NCBI RefSeq assembly: GCF_015453285.1
Contig: NZ_JADLZT010000001.1
Coordinates: forward strand, 186,001 to 250,000
DNA: 64,000 nt
Source: Lysobacter niastensis
Lineage (GTDB): Bacteria; Pseudomonadota; Gammaproteobacteria; Xanthomonadales; Xanthomonadaceae
Direction: 5' to 3'
Program-made: the position numbers and the translations under genes
The notes under the pieces: generated by a model
What the model was told of the DNA's origin: nothing
Database searches by the model: none
Seen by the model: only the letters and a program-made list of their open reading frames with translations
In this document: positions 46,507-55,035 of the stretch, piece after piece
Layout: the number at the start of each line of letters is the position of its first letter
Numbering within the stretch: the stretch's first letter is position 1

Positions 46507-47277
46507 ATGAAATTCGTCGTCATCGGCGGTACCGGCCTGATCGGCAGCAAAGTGGTATCGCGCCTGCGCGGCCTCGGTCACGAGGCGCTGGCCGCCGCGC
46601 CTTCGACCGGAATCGACGTCATCAGCGGTGAAGGGCTCAATGCCGCGATGACAGGCACCGACACCGTCATCGACCTGGCCAATTCACCGTCTTTCGAGCC
46701 GGAAGCAGCCATGGACTTCTTCCGGACGGCCGGCCGCAACGTGCTGGGCGCGGAAGCCAAGGCGGGCGTCCGCCACCATCTGGCGCTGTCCATTGTCGGC
46801 GTCGAGAAGTTGCCGGACAACGGCTACTTCCGCGCCAAGGTCGAGCAGGAGCAGCTGATCCGCAACTCCGGTATCCCGTTCACCGTCGTGCACTCGACGC
46901 AGTTCTTCGAGTTCCTGCCGGGCATCATCCAGGCGGGTACCGAGGGTGCGACGGTTCGCCTGTCGCCGGCACTGGTGCAGCCCATCGCATCGGAGGACGT
47001 CGCCGATGCGGTTGCACGCCTGGCCTTGCAGGCGCCGGCCAACGGCATCGTCGAGATCGCAGGACCGGACCGCATGCCGATGTCCGACCTCGCGCAGCGG
47101 TTCCTGCAGATCATCCAGGATCCGCGCGAAGTCGTCGGCGACGTGCACGCGCGCTACTTCGGCTCCGAACTGCAGGAAGACACGCTGGTGCCTGAGAAGG
47201 CGGGCTGGCGCGGCGCGCTGGACTTCGAACGCTGGCTGGCCCAGTCCGAGTACGCCCGCTTCGCGGCGAGGGCATAG
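46507..47277 (+). CDS. NmrA-like SDR (NAD(P)-binding) protein
   Basis: A 256-residue atypical short-chain dehydrogenase. The N-terminal Rossmann loop is MKFVVIGGTGLIGSKVV, and the chain lacks the Tyr-x-x-x-Lys pair in classical form (GYFRAKVEQEQLIRNSG gives YxxxK). SSTQFFEF-like and IEIAGPDR motifs place it with NmrA/ycf39-type proteins that bind NAD(P)H and act as oxidoreductases or redox sensors. Such epimerase/oxidoreductase genes accompany ECF41 sigma factors. The ribosome site is CAGAGGTGG. It is followed by OsmC in the same direction. Confidence 0.85.
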   Translation: MKFVVIGGTGLIGSKVVSRLRGLGHEALAAAPSTGIDVISGEGLNAAMTGTDTVIDLANSPSFEPEAAMDFFRTAGRNVLGAEAKAGVRHHLALSIVGVEKLPDNGYFRAKVEQEQLIRNSGIPFTVVHSTQFFEFLPGIIQAGTEGATVRLSPALVQPIASEDVADAVARLALQAPANGIVEIAGPDRMPMSDLAQRFLQIIQDPREVVGDVHARYFGSELQEDTLVPEKAGWRGALDFERWLAQSEYARFAARA

Positions 47278-47308
47278 GCGAGGAAGTCGACAAGGACCCC
47301 GTGTGCCC

Positions 47309-47821
47309 ATGAGCCCGCTGCTGCCACCACCGGCCAACCTGCTGGACAGGTATTACGGCGAGGACGCCCTCGCTCTTTACACCGGCCGCGTGCGCGTGAC
47401 CGGAGGCGAAGCGGGACACGGGCGCGCTTCGGGCGTGGTGAAGTCGGACGATGGCGCGCTCGACGTGAACCTGCGGATGCCGACCGAGCTCGGTGGTCCC
47501 GGCGGAGGCAGCAACCCGGAGCAACTGCTCGCGGCGGGCTACGCCGCCTGCTTCCATGGCGCATTGATGCTGCTGGCGAACCGCGCCGGCGTGGAGCTCC
47601 GGGACGTCGTCGTGGACGCCGCGGTGACGTTCGCGCGCGATCCCATGGACGGACTGTTCCTGCTGTCGGCCGACATCCGCGTCAGCCTTCCCGGCGTCGA
47701 CCGCGCGCTGGCTGCCGAGCTGGTCCGCAACACCGAACGCGTCTGCCCCTACGCAAAGATGTTCCGTCACGGCATCGACCACGTGGTGGCGGTGGCGCAC
47801 GAGCACGAGACACCTTCCTGA
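47309..47821 (+). CDS. OsmC/Ohr-family organic hydroperoxide reductase-like protein
   Basis: A 170-residue OsmC/Ohr-type protein. It has the two reactive cysteines of thiol peroxidases in YAACFHGALMLL and TERVCPYAKMF, with the preceding GGSNPEQLLAAG that is typical. These dimers reduce organic hydroperoxides. An N-terminal part of about 25 residues precedes the common core (ALYTGRVRVTGG). It lies 31 bases after the SDR gene and 27 before cytochrome b. Ohr or OsmC subtype cannot be fixed by eye. Confidence 0.85.
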   Translation: MSPLLPPPANLLDRYYGEDALALYTGRVRVTGGEAGHGRASGVVKSDDGALDVNLRMPTELGGPGGGSNPEQLLAAGYAACFHGALMLLANRAGVELRDVVVDAAVTFARDPMDGLFLLSADIRVSLPGVDRALAAELVRNTERVCPYAKMFRHGIDHVVAVAHEHETPS

Positions 47822-47848
47822 CCGCTGCATGCGGCGAGGAGACACGCA

Positions 47849-49135
47849 ATGACCCTCAAGATCGAACGCATCACGCCCCGCAACAGGCTGCTGGCCTGGG
47901 TCGAGGACCGGTTGCCGGTGGTCTCGTTCGTGGCGGCGCACACCAGCCGCTACTACGCGCCGAAGAACTTCAACATCTGGTACCTGTTCGGCGCACTGGC
48001 CGGGGTGGCGCTGGTCAACCAGCTGGTCACCGGCATCTTCCTGGCGATGCACTTCAAGCCGTCCGCGGCCGAGGCGTTCTCGTCGGTCGAGTACATCATG
48101 CGCGACGTGGAGTGGGGCTGGCTGATCCGCTACATGCACTCCACCGGCGCGTCGCTGTTCTTCGTCGTGATCTACCTGCACATGTTCCGTGGCCTGATGT
48201 ACGGCTCCTACAAGCGGCCGCGCGAGCTGGTGTGGGTCCTCGGCATGTCGATCTACCTCGTGCTGATGGCCGAAGCCTTCATGGGCTATGTGTTGCCGTG
48301 GGGCCAGATGTCGTTCTGGGGCGCCAAGGTGATCATCTCGCTGTTCGGCGCAATCCCTATCGTCGGCGATGGCCTGTCGCACTGGATCATGGGCGACTAC
48401 GTGCCCGCGGACGCCACGATCAACCGCTTCTTCGCGCTGCACGTCATCGCGCTGCCGCTGGTCCTGTTGCTGCTGGTGGCCGTGCACATCCTGGCGCTGC
48501 ATGAGGTGGGCTCGAACAATCCGGACGGCATCGAGATCAAGGACAAGACCGGCAGCGATGGAAAGCCGCTGGACGGCATCCCGTTCCATCCCTATTACTC
48601 GGTCGAGGACCTGCTCAGCACGTCGGTCTTCGTGCTGGTGGCCGCGTTCCTTATCTTCTTCGCGCCGACGGTGGGCGGTCTGTTCCTGGAACACGACAAC
48701 TTCACCGAGGCCAATCCGCTGGTCACGCCGGAGCACATCAAGCCGGTGTGGTACTTCACGCCGTACTACGCGATGTTGCGTGTCATCCCGGACAAGGTGA
48801 TGGGTGTGGTGGTGATGTTCCTCGCCATCATCGCGCTGTTCCTGCTGCCGTGGCTGGACCGCGGCAAGGTCAAGTCGGTCCGGTACCGAAGATTCGGCTA
48901 CAAAGCCGCGCTCGGCGTGTTCGTCGTGTCGTTCGTCCTGCTGGGCGCCGTGGGCATCGGCGCGGTGGCGCCCCTGCTGTCGCGCCTGTTCGGTAGCGGC
49001 ATCGACGTCAACCTGATCGAGAACTGGATCGGCCGGGTCCTGCTGGCGGGTTACTTCGGCTTTTTCGCCTTCACATGGGTCTACACGCGGTTCGGTATCG
49101 AACGTACCAGGCCGGTGCCCGAGCGGGTGACGTAG
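47849..49135 (+). CDS. Orphan cytochrome b of bc1 type
   Basis: A 428-residue cytochrome b. Heme ligands are His97/His111 (RYMHSTGASLFFVVIYLHMF) and His198/His213 (RFFALHVIALPLVL...VHILALH). GYVLPWGQMSFWGAKVI is the Qo/cd1-region, and PVWYFTPYYAML the ef-loop motif. Eight or nine membrane segments follow the usual order. No Rieske (petA) or cytochrome c1 (petC) gene flanks it, so it is either a duplicate of the housekeeping petB or a component of a different redox pathway. It lies within the OsmC/bestrophin run, spaced 27 and 40 bases from them. Confidence 0.9.
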   Translation: MTLKIERITPRNRLLAWVEDRLPVVSFVAAHTSRYYAPKNFNIWYLFGALAGVALVNQLVTGIFLAMHFKPSAAEAFSSVEYIMRDVEWGWLIRYMHSTGASLFFVVIYLHMFRGLMYGSYKRPRELVWVLGMSIYLVLMAEAFMGYVLPWGQMSFWGAKVIISLFGAIPIVGDGLSHWIMGDYVPADATINRFFALHVIALPLVLLLLVAVHILALHEVGSNNPDGIEIKDKTGSDGKPLDGIPFHPYYSVEDLLSTSVFVLVAAFLIFFAPTVGGLFLEHDNFTEANPLVTPEHIKPVWYFTPYYAMLRVIPDKVMGVVVMFLAIIALFLLPWLDRGKVKSVRYRRFGYKAALGVFVVSFVLLGAVGIGAVAPLLSRLFGSGIDVNLIENWIGRVLLAGYFGFFAFTWVYTRFGIERTRPVPERVT

Positions 49136-49175
49136 TCGCTGCCCGAGGCCGCGAGGCGACGGCAGGAGAGCGGTC

Positions 49176-50183
49176 ATGCACATCGGAAAGTCGTACAGGC
49201 TCCCGGAGTTCCTGGTGTGGACGCGACGCACGATCTACGTGCTCGTGGTGCTGAGTGTCGCGCCCGTCGCGCTCTACCAGCTGGCCGGATTCAAGTGGCT
49301 GGCGATCCCGTGGGGCATCGTGTTCCTGCTGGGCGCGTCGGTCGCGCTGTCCGCCGGTTTCAAGAATGCGCAGGCCTACAACCGCCTGCAGGAGGCGCAG
49401 CAGGTCTGGGCATCGATCGTGAGCAGCAGCCGTGTGTGGGGTGCGATGTGCCGGGACTACGTCGCGGATCCGGAGCGCGCCCGCCAGCTGGTGTATCGCC
49501 ATTTCGCCTGGCTCACCGCGCTGCGCTACCAGATGCGCGACGTGAAGGCCTGGGAAACCATGGACCGCGCGGAGAACGTCGAGTACCAGCGCCGGTACGC
49601 CATTCCCGAGCGCGAGCGGCCGCTCGAGTCCGAGCTGGAGCGCTATCTCTCCCCAGCGGAAGCAGCGCAGGTGCTGACGTCGCATACCCGGGCCTTGCGG
49701 GTGCTCGTGCTGCAAAGCTGGGAGGTGAGCAAGCTGCTGGCCGACGGAACCCTCACGGCCTCGCAGGGCGGCGAACTGCAGGCGACGGTGCGCCGGCTCT
49801 TCGATCACCAGAGCAACAGCGAGCGCATCAAGGACTTCCCGTTCCCCCGCCAGCATGCCTTCATCAACTCGCTGTTCGTGAAGATCCTGTGTTTCCTGCT
49901 TCCTTTCAGCATGATCGGCGAGTTCGAACGCCTGAACGAAGTCGTCGATGGCTGGGCCAAGGGCAACATGGTCTGGCTGAGCGTTCCGCTGAGCCTGCTC
50001 ATCTCCTGGATGTACACCTCGCTGGACCAGGTTGGCGAGAGCACCGAGAACCCGTTCGAAGGCGGTGCCAACGACGTTCCGATCTCCCACATCTGCGAGG
50101 AGATCGAGGCGGAGCTTAGAGAGATGCTCGGCGAAGCCAACGTGCCCGCACCTGCCGGACTGGAAGGCGACATCGCTGTTTGA
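49176..50183 (+). CDS. Bestrophin-family channel
   Basis: A 335-residue bestrophin, an anion (or cation in some bacteria) channel of the inner membrane. N-terminal segments: WTRRTIYVLVVLSVAPVALYQ and KWLAIPWGIVFLLGASVAL; middle SWEVSKLLADGTL; two further helices (FINSLFVKILCFLLPFSMIG and MVWLSVPLSLLISWMYTS); then the family signature ENPFEGGANDVPIS. Bacterial bestrophins can be voltage-independent channels. It lies 40 bases after cytochrome b and 36 before the NAMPT gene, in one direction. Confidence 0.9.
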   Translation: MHIGKSYRLPEFLVWTRRTIYVLVVLSVAPVALYQLAGFKWLAIPWGIVFLLGASVALSAGFKNAQAYNRLQEAQQVWASIVSSSRVWGAMCRDYVADPERARQLVYRHFAWLTALRYQMRDVKAWETMDRAENVEYQRRYAIPERERPLESELERYLSPAEAAQVLTSHTRALRVLVLQSWEVSKLLADGTLTASQGGELQATVRRLFDHQSNSERIKDFPFPRQHAFINSLFVKILCFLLPFSMIGEFERLNEVVDGWAKGNMVWLSVPLSLLISWMYTSLDQVGESTENPFEGGANDVPISHICEEIEAELREMLGEANVPAPAGLEGDIAV

Positions 50184-50219
50184 ACCGCCCCGATATTGCC
50201 CAAGGAAGCCATCGACGCC

Positions 50220-51644
50220 ATGCAGTGCCTCCGCAACCTGCTGCTCAATACCGACAGCTACAAGGCCAGCCATTGGCTGCAGTATCCGCCGGGTACCGAT
50301 GCGACGTTCTTCTACGTCGAGTCGCGCGGCGGTCTGTACGACCGCACGCTGTTCTACGGCCTGCAGGCCATCCTCAAGGAATACCTGGCCAGGCCGATCT
50401 CGCATGCCGATGTCGATGAGGCGCGCGATTTCTTCGCCGCCCATGGCGAACCGTTCAATGAGGCCGGCTGGCGCTACATCGTCGACCGGCATGACGGGCT
50501 CGTGCCGATCCGCATCCGCGCCGTGCCGGAAGGGACCGTCGTCCCGACGCACCAGGCGCTGGTGACGATCGAATCGACCGATCCCGATGCGTACTGGGTG
50601 CCGTCCTATCTCGAAACCATGCTGCTGCGCCTGTGGTACCCGGTCACGGTGGCGACGATCAGCTGGCACGCCAAGCAGACGATCCGGCAATTCCTCGAGC
50701 GCACCAGTGACGATCCCGCCGGGCAGTTGCCGTTCAAGCTGCACGATTTCGGCGCACGCGGCGTGTCCAGTGCCGAGTCGGCCGCGCTCGGTGGTTCGGC
50801 GCACCTCGTCAACTTCATGGGCACCGACACCGTGTCGGGCGTGCTGGCGGCGCGCGCGTACTACCACGAGCCGATGGCGGGATTCTCGATTCCCGCGGCC
50901 GAGCACAGCACGATCACCAGCTGGGGCCGCGAGAACGAGGTCGAGGCCTACCGCAACATGCTGCGGCGATTCGCTAAGCCGGGCTCCGTCGTCGCGGTCG
51001 TCTCGGACAGCTACGACATCTATCACGCGATCAGCGAGCACTGGGGCAGGACGCTGCGCGAAGAGGTCATCCGCTCGGGCGCGACGCTGGTGGTGCGCCC
51101 AGACTCCGGCGATCCGGTGGACGTGGTGCACAAATGCCTGGTGCTGCTCGATGAGGCTTTCGGCCACGCCGTGAACGGCAAGGGCTACAAGGTGCTGAAC
51201 CACGTCCGCCTGATCCAGGGGGACGGGATCAACCCGAACAGCATCCGCGCGATCCTCGAGCGCGCGACCAGCGCGGGTTACTCCATCGACAACCTGGCCT
51301 TCGGCATGGGCGGAGGCTTGTTGCAGCAGCTCAACCGCGACACGCAGAAGTTCGCGCTCAAATGCTCGGCGGCCCGCATCGACGGTCGCTGGATCGATGT
51401 CTACAAGGACCCGATCACCGACAAGGGCAAGCAGAGCAAGCGTGGCCGCATGACCCTGCTGCGACACCGTGAGTTCGGCACGTTCCAGACCGTACCGGTG
51501 CCGCCCGAAGCAGAGTCGCTGGCCGACGTGGTCAGGCCGCAGGGCTACGACGATGCGATGGTGACGGTCTGGGAGAACGGGCGGCTCGTCCACGACTGGA
51601 CGTTTGCCGAGGTCCGCAAGCGCGCCGACGGCAACCGGCTCTAG
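50220..51644 (+). CDS. nadV: Nicotinamide phosphoribosyltransferase
   Basis: A 474-residue NAMPT/NadV enzyme: nicotinamide plus PRPP to nicotinamide mononucleotide, the salvage route to NAD that skips deamidation. Motifs: TDSYKASHWLQYPPGTDATF (N-terminus), PTHQALVTIESTDPDAYWVP, FKLHDFGARGVSSAESAALG, PAAEHSTITSWGRENEV (catalytic His), VSDSYDIYHAI and VRPDSGDPVDVV. The C-terminal FGMGGGLLQQLNRDT is also typical. ATG at 50220 is chosen, with AAGGAAG upstream, over an in-frame TTG at 50196. It is convergent with the TIR-like gene, 31 bases apart. Confidence 0.93.
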   Translation: MQCLRNLLLNTDSYKASHWLQYPPGTDATFFYVESRGGLYDRTLFYGLQAILKEYLARPISHADVDEARDFFAAHGEPFNEAGWRYIVDRHDGLVPIRIRAVPEGTVVPTHQALVTIESTDPDAYWVPSYLETMLLRLWYPVTVATISWHAKQTIRQFLERTSDDPAGQLPFKLHDFGARGVSSAESAALGGSAHLVNFMGTDTVSGVLAARAYYHEPMAGFSIPAAEHSTITSWGRENEVEAYRNMLRRFAKPGSVVAVVSDSYDIYHAISEHWGRTLREEVIRSGATLVVRPDSGDPVDVVHKCLVLLDEAFGHAVNGKGYKVLNHVRLIQGDGINPNSIRAILERATSAGYSIDNLAFGMGGGLLQQLNRDTQKFALKCSAARIDGRWIDVYKDPITDKGKQSKRGRMTLLRHREFGTFQTVPVPPEAESLADVVRPQGYDDAMVTVWENGRLVHDWTFAEVRKRADGNRL

Positions 51645-51675
51645 CGCAGTCGACGAGCTGCGCCGCACGAGGGTC

Positions 51676-52602
51676 TCACGCGTTCCGGATGGACTCCCAC
51701 ATCCGCAGGCGGTCGGCGATCAGCTCGGCGCGCTTGCCATCATCGAGTCCGTCCAGGATGACCACATGCTCGGGCTCGGCGCGCAGGTACACGCCCGAGG
51801 TACGCGCGGCGATGCCGGACTGGCCGCTCGGGAAGGTCGTGAAGACGCCGGCGGCGCGACTGGCGGACTCGATCCGGATGTCTCCCGTGCCCTCCAGTTG
51901 CGGCGCGTTCGGATCGCGCGGCCGTTCGCCCCTCCAGTAGTAGAAGATGCCCGACGGGTTCTTGATGTCCCTGCTCGCTTCGCTCCAGTAACGCGCGCAC
52001 AGTGCGCCGTCGGATTGCCATGAGCGGCCGGTGAGTTCCAGGGTTCCTTCGCGGTTGCGCGAGATACGCATCAGGCTCACGGCCGAAGGCTCCCCGGCAC
52101 TGCGCTCCGTCAGCGAGAACTGCCACCACTGTCCCTCGATGCTGGCGACGCTGGCTTCGCTTTCGATCGCCTTGCGCAGCTTCAGGTTGATGGCTCTCGT
52201 CTCGGTCGCCGTCAGTGCGTCTCCATAACGGATGCAGGTGAGGCCGAGCAGGTCGCTGGGAAGCTTGGCGCCATTCGCATGGAGGATGAACGTGCGGCGC
52301 ATGCCGAGCACGCCGCCGAACAGGCCGGCCTCGAAGACGACGTTGTCGCGCGGAGACGCTTGCGCGGTTCCGGGTTCGGTCAGTGCCGGGCTGTTGCTGG
52401 TCCAGTCGTCCTGGGCGAACACGAACGCCGCGAAGTCGACCTCGCGCGTGAGTTCGAGGAGCCGTTCCAGCGTCGTGGTGCCCGGATTGAACGAAGCGGT
52501 CCAGGGCTCCACGTGCGCGACGTCTTCGAGGCCGCGCGTCAGTGATTGCAGGAGCTTGGTCTGCTTCGCCGATGAGCCCAGGAAGATGCGGGGCTTGTCC
52601 AT
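51676..52602 (-). CDS. TIR-like domain protein with unassigned C-terminal domain
   Basis: A 308-residue protein. Residues 1-140 are a TIR-like nucleotide-binding domain of the PF10137 type: KPRIFLGSSAKQTKLLQSL, PWTASFNPGTTTLERLLEL, FAAFVFAQDDW, SPRDNVVFEAGLFGGVLG and PSDLLGLTCIRYGD. Glu91 in VVFEAGLF corresponds to the NADase glutamate of the CBASS TIR-STING proteins. Residues about 155-290 form an apparent beta-rich domain (IEGQWWQFSL, AVSLMRISRNREGTLELTG, SGIFYYWRGERPRD, GTGDIRIES, SGVYLRA) that I do not recognise; a ligand-sensing barrel is possible. No cyclase gene is nearby. Convergent with nadV. Could act in defence by NAD depletion, inferred. Confidence 0.75.
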   Translation of the reverse strand: MDKPRIFLGSSAKQTKLLQSLTRGLEDVAHVEPWTASFNPGTTTLERLLELTREVDFAAFVFAQDDWTSNSPALTEPGTAQASPRDNVVFEAGLFGGVLGMRRTFILHANGAKLPSDLLGLTCIRYGDALTATETRAINLKLRKAIESEASVASIEGQWWQFSLTERSAGEPSAVSLMRISRNREGTLELTGRSWQSDGALCARYWSEASRDIKNPSGIFYYWRGERPRDPNAPQLEGTGDIRIESASRAAGVFTTFPSGQSGIAARTSGVYLRAEPEHVVILDGLDDGKRAELIADRLRMWESIRNA

Positions 52603-52811
52603 CCTTTTCTCCCGACAGCCGGTACGACCGCGTCCGTGCCGGGGCACGAACTCCGCATGTGCCGGCCTAGCTTAATGGAATCCCGGATGCACCCGCGTGG
52701 GCGAGCGCCCTCGTGCGTACGCGCGGCGCGGCATGCGGGCCGCGCCCTCACGCGCCGTTACATTCAGCTGATCTATTCATCGCGCTCCAGTCATTCCAGA
52801 ACCGGTGCCCG

Positions 52812-53708
52812 GTGCGTTACGACCTGAACCTGCTGCCCGTCTTTCTCACGCTGATGGAGGAGCGCAGCGTGACCCGTGCCGCCGAGCGGCTGGGCATCAC
52901 GCAGCCCGCCTTGTCGAACGCGCTCGCGCGCCTGCGCGACATGCTGAAGGACCCGCTCTTCATCCGCGAACGCTACGGCATGCAGCCCACCCAGAAGGCC
53001 GAGGAACTCGCGCCGGTGGTCGCGGCGGCATTGGCGAGTCTCGACGAGCTGGTCCTGGGCCAACAGGGTTTCGATCCGGCCAGGGCAGAGCGGCTGGTCA
53101 CCATCGCGCCCAACAGTTATGTCGAGTTCGTCCTCGTGCCCAGCCTGGTGGCGCGGCTGCGCGAGCGTGCGCCGGGAATCCGGCTTCGCCTCACGCCCTA
53201 CGGCGCGGATCTGGCGGACACCGGCGTCATCTCCGGGGTGACCGCGATGGTGCTCGGCCGCGTGAACGATCCGCCAGACAACCTGGTCGTGCAGCACCTG
53301 ATGGACGACAGCCTGGCGTGCGTCGTACGGGCCGATCACCCGGTGGTCAACAAGCGCATGTCGAAGCAGCAGTACGAACAGCTCAAGCACGTGAACGTGC
53401 TGCCGCCCGGCCGCTTGCGCGTGGGTCTGTTCCAGGCGCTGGAGCGGCAGGGATTGCGACGCGAGGTCGCCGTCTCGGTCACGCATTTCCTCGCGATCCC
53501 GGAAATGGTCGCGGTCACGGACTATTGCGCGACCTTGCCGAGCCTCATCTGCCGGCGGCTTGCGAACGATCCGCGGCTGAAGGTGGTGCCTGCGCCCGCC
53601 GACCTCGGTACGTTCCCGGTGGAGATGGCCTGGCATGTACGCTACCGGCACGACCCAGCACACCAGTGGCTGCGCTCGCTGGTCAGCGAAGTGGCGAGCG
53701 GGCTCTGA
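52812..53708 (+). CDS. LysR-type regulator (NodD/LinR-like)
   Basis: A 298-residue LysR-type regulator of the LinR/NodD-like group: RYDLNLLPVFLTLMEERSVT, HTH AAERLGITQPALSNALAR, then DPLFIRERYGMQPTQKAEEL. The effector domain follows. The GTG at 52812 is taken as the start, since the family begins directly before xYDLNLL; no strong ribosome site is seen. It converges with the old yellow enzyme gene, its likely but unproven target. It is divergent from the TIR-like gene, 209 bases away. Confidence 0.86.
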   Translation: MRYDLNLLPVFLTLMEERSVTRAAERLGITQPALSNALARLRDMLKDPLFIRERYGMQPTQKAEELAPVVAAALASLDELVLGQQGFDPARAERLVTIAPNSYVEFVLVPSLVARLRERAPGIRLRLTPYGADLADTGVISGVTAMVLGRVNDPPDNLVVQHLMDDSLACVVRADHPVVNKRMSKQQYEQLKHVNVLPPGRLRVGLFQALERQGLRREVAVSVTHFLAIPEMVAVTDYCATLPSLICRRLANDPRLKVVPAPADLGTFPVEMAWHVRYRHDPAHQWLRSLVSEVASGL

Positions 53709-53721
53709 CAGCTGGTGAACC

Positions 53722-53747
53722 GTGAGGCCGCCCGAGGGCGGCATCAC
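53722..53747. terminator. Possible shared terminator hairpin
   Basis: GCCGCCC (53727-53733) pairs with GGGCGGC (53736-53742), extended by GTGA/TCAC. It lies between the convergent LysR and old yellow enzyme genes. No T run follows on either strand, so this is only a structural candidate. Confidence 0.35.
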
Positions 53748-53769
53748 GGAGGTGACCGGCGTATGGGGA

Positions 53770-54873
53770 TTACGCCGCGGTGGAAAGAGCGAGTGTCTCC
53801 GGGAACCAGGTATAGCCCTCCGCGCCTCCGCCGAAGAACGCGGACGGCGGTGCTTCGAACAACGGCGCATTGCGGCGCAGGCGTTCGACCAGATCCGGAT
53901 TGCCGATGAACGGCTTGCCGAACGCGATCATGTCGGCGTGCCCCGAAGCCACGGCGTCGATCGCCGTCTGCCGGCCATAGCCGTTGTTGGCGATGTACTT
54001 GCCGCCGAAGGCGTCGCGCAGCGCCTGGAAGTCGAAGGCATCCGCGCCGTTGCCGTCGTGCAGCTGTCCCTCGACGAGATGCAGGTAGGCGAGGTTCATC
54101 TCACCGAGCCGGCGGGCCAGGTAGGCATGCGTTTCCATCGGCGTGCTGTCGAGCGGGGTGTCGCCGATGGCCGTGGACAGCGGCGAGAGGCGGAGACCGA
54201 CGCGATCCGCGCCCCACACGGCGGAAACGGCTTCGACGACTTCGAGCGGGAAGCGGGCGCGATTCTCGATGGAACCGCCATAGCGATCCTGCCGATGGTT
54301 GGTGCTGTCGCGCAGGAACTGCTCCAGCAGGTAACCGTTGGCGGCATGCACTTCGACGCCGTCGAAGCCCGCTTCCCTGGCCCGGCGCGCGGCATTGCGG
54401 TAATCGTCGATGACGCCGCCGATCTCGTGCAGCTCGAGCGCGCGAGGCGGCGTCGGAGGTGCAAAGCCGTTCTCGATGAACACGTTGCCGCCGGCCGGGA
54501 TCGCGGAAGGTGCAACCGGCGCGGCACCGTTCTCCTGCAGGCTTTCATGCGACATGCGTCCGACATGCCACAGCTGCATGACGATCTTGCCGCCTTCGGC
54601 ATGGACGGCCTCGGTGACGCGCGCCCAGGCTTCTGTCTGCGCGTCGGTGTGGATGCCGGGCGTGAACGCATAGCCGCGGCCCTGGCGCGAGATGTTGGTG
54701 GCCTCGGTGATGATCAGGCCTGCCGAAGCGCGCTGGCGGTAATACTCGGCCGCGAGTGGCGTGTGGACGCCATCGCTGCCGGCGCGCGAGCGCGTGAGCG
54801 GCGCCATCGCGATGCGGTTGCTGACTTCGATCGCTCCCAGCGTCGTGGGCGAGAAGAGGTTGGCGGCTGACAT
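53770..54873 (-). CDS. Old yellow enzyme family ene-reductase
   Basis: A 367-residue FMN-dependent oxidoreductase of the NemA/OYE family, reducing activated C=C bonds, quinones, nitro compounds or nitrate esters. Motifs: NRIAMAPLTRSRAG, IMQLWHVGRMSH-like VMQLWHVGRMSHESLQ, FDGVEVHAANGYLLEQFL (substrate His/Asn pair, HAAN), DRYGGSIENRARF and NNGYGRQTAIDAVASGHAD. The length fits OYE (about 360). Near a LysR regulator; upstream is a 162-base gap to the VIT-like gene. Confidence 0.93.
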   Translation of the reverse strand: MSAANLFSPTTLGAIEVSNRIAMAPLTRSRAGSDGVHTPLAAEYYRQRASAGLIITEATNISRQGRGYAFTPGIHTDAQTEAWARVTEAVHAEGGKIVMQLWHVGRMSHESLQENGAAPVAPSAIPAGGNVFIENGFAPPTPPRALELHEIGGVIDDYRNAARRAREAGFDGVEVHAANGYLLEQFLRDSTNHRQDRYGGSIENRARFPLEVVEAVSAVWGADRVGLRLSPLSTAIGDTPLDSTPMETHAYLARRLGEMNLAYLHLVEGQLHDGNGADAFDFQALRDAFGGKYIANNGYGRQTAIDAVASGHADMIAFGKPFIGNPDLVERLRRNAPLFEAPPSAFFGGGAEGYTWFPETLALSTAA

Positions 54874-55035
54874 GGTCGGCTCCTTGGTGGGGTGGCCAAA
54901 GCATGCGTACGCCGATGGTATGTATCCAGTTTATTTGTTGTATTGCAGTTATTCGCAGGACGTATATGACGTCTGAGGTTGCGGCGCGTGGCCTGCGCCA
55001 CGCCGGTCGAAGACGCCACGATCTGCAAGGAGCCC

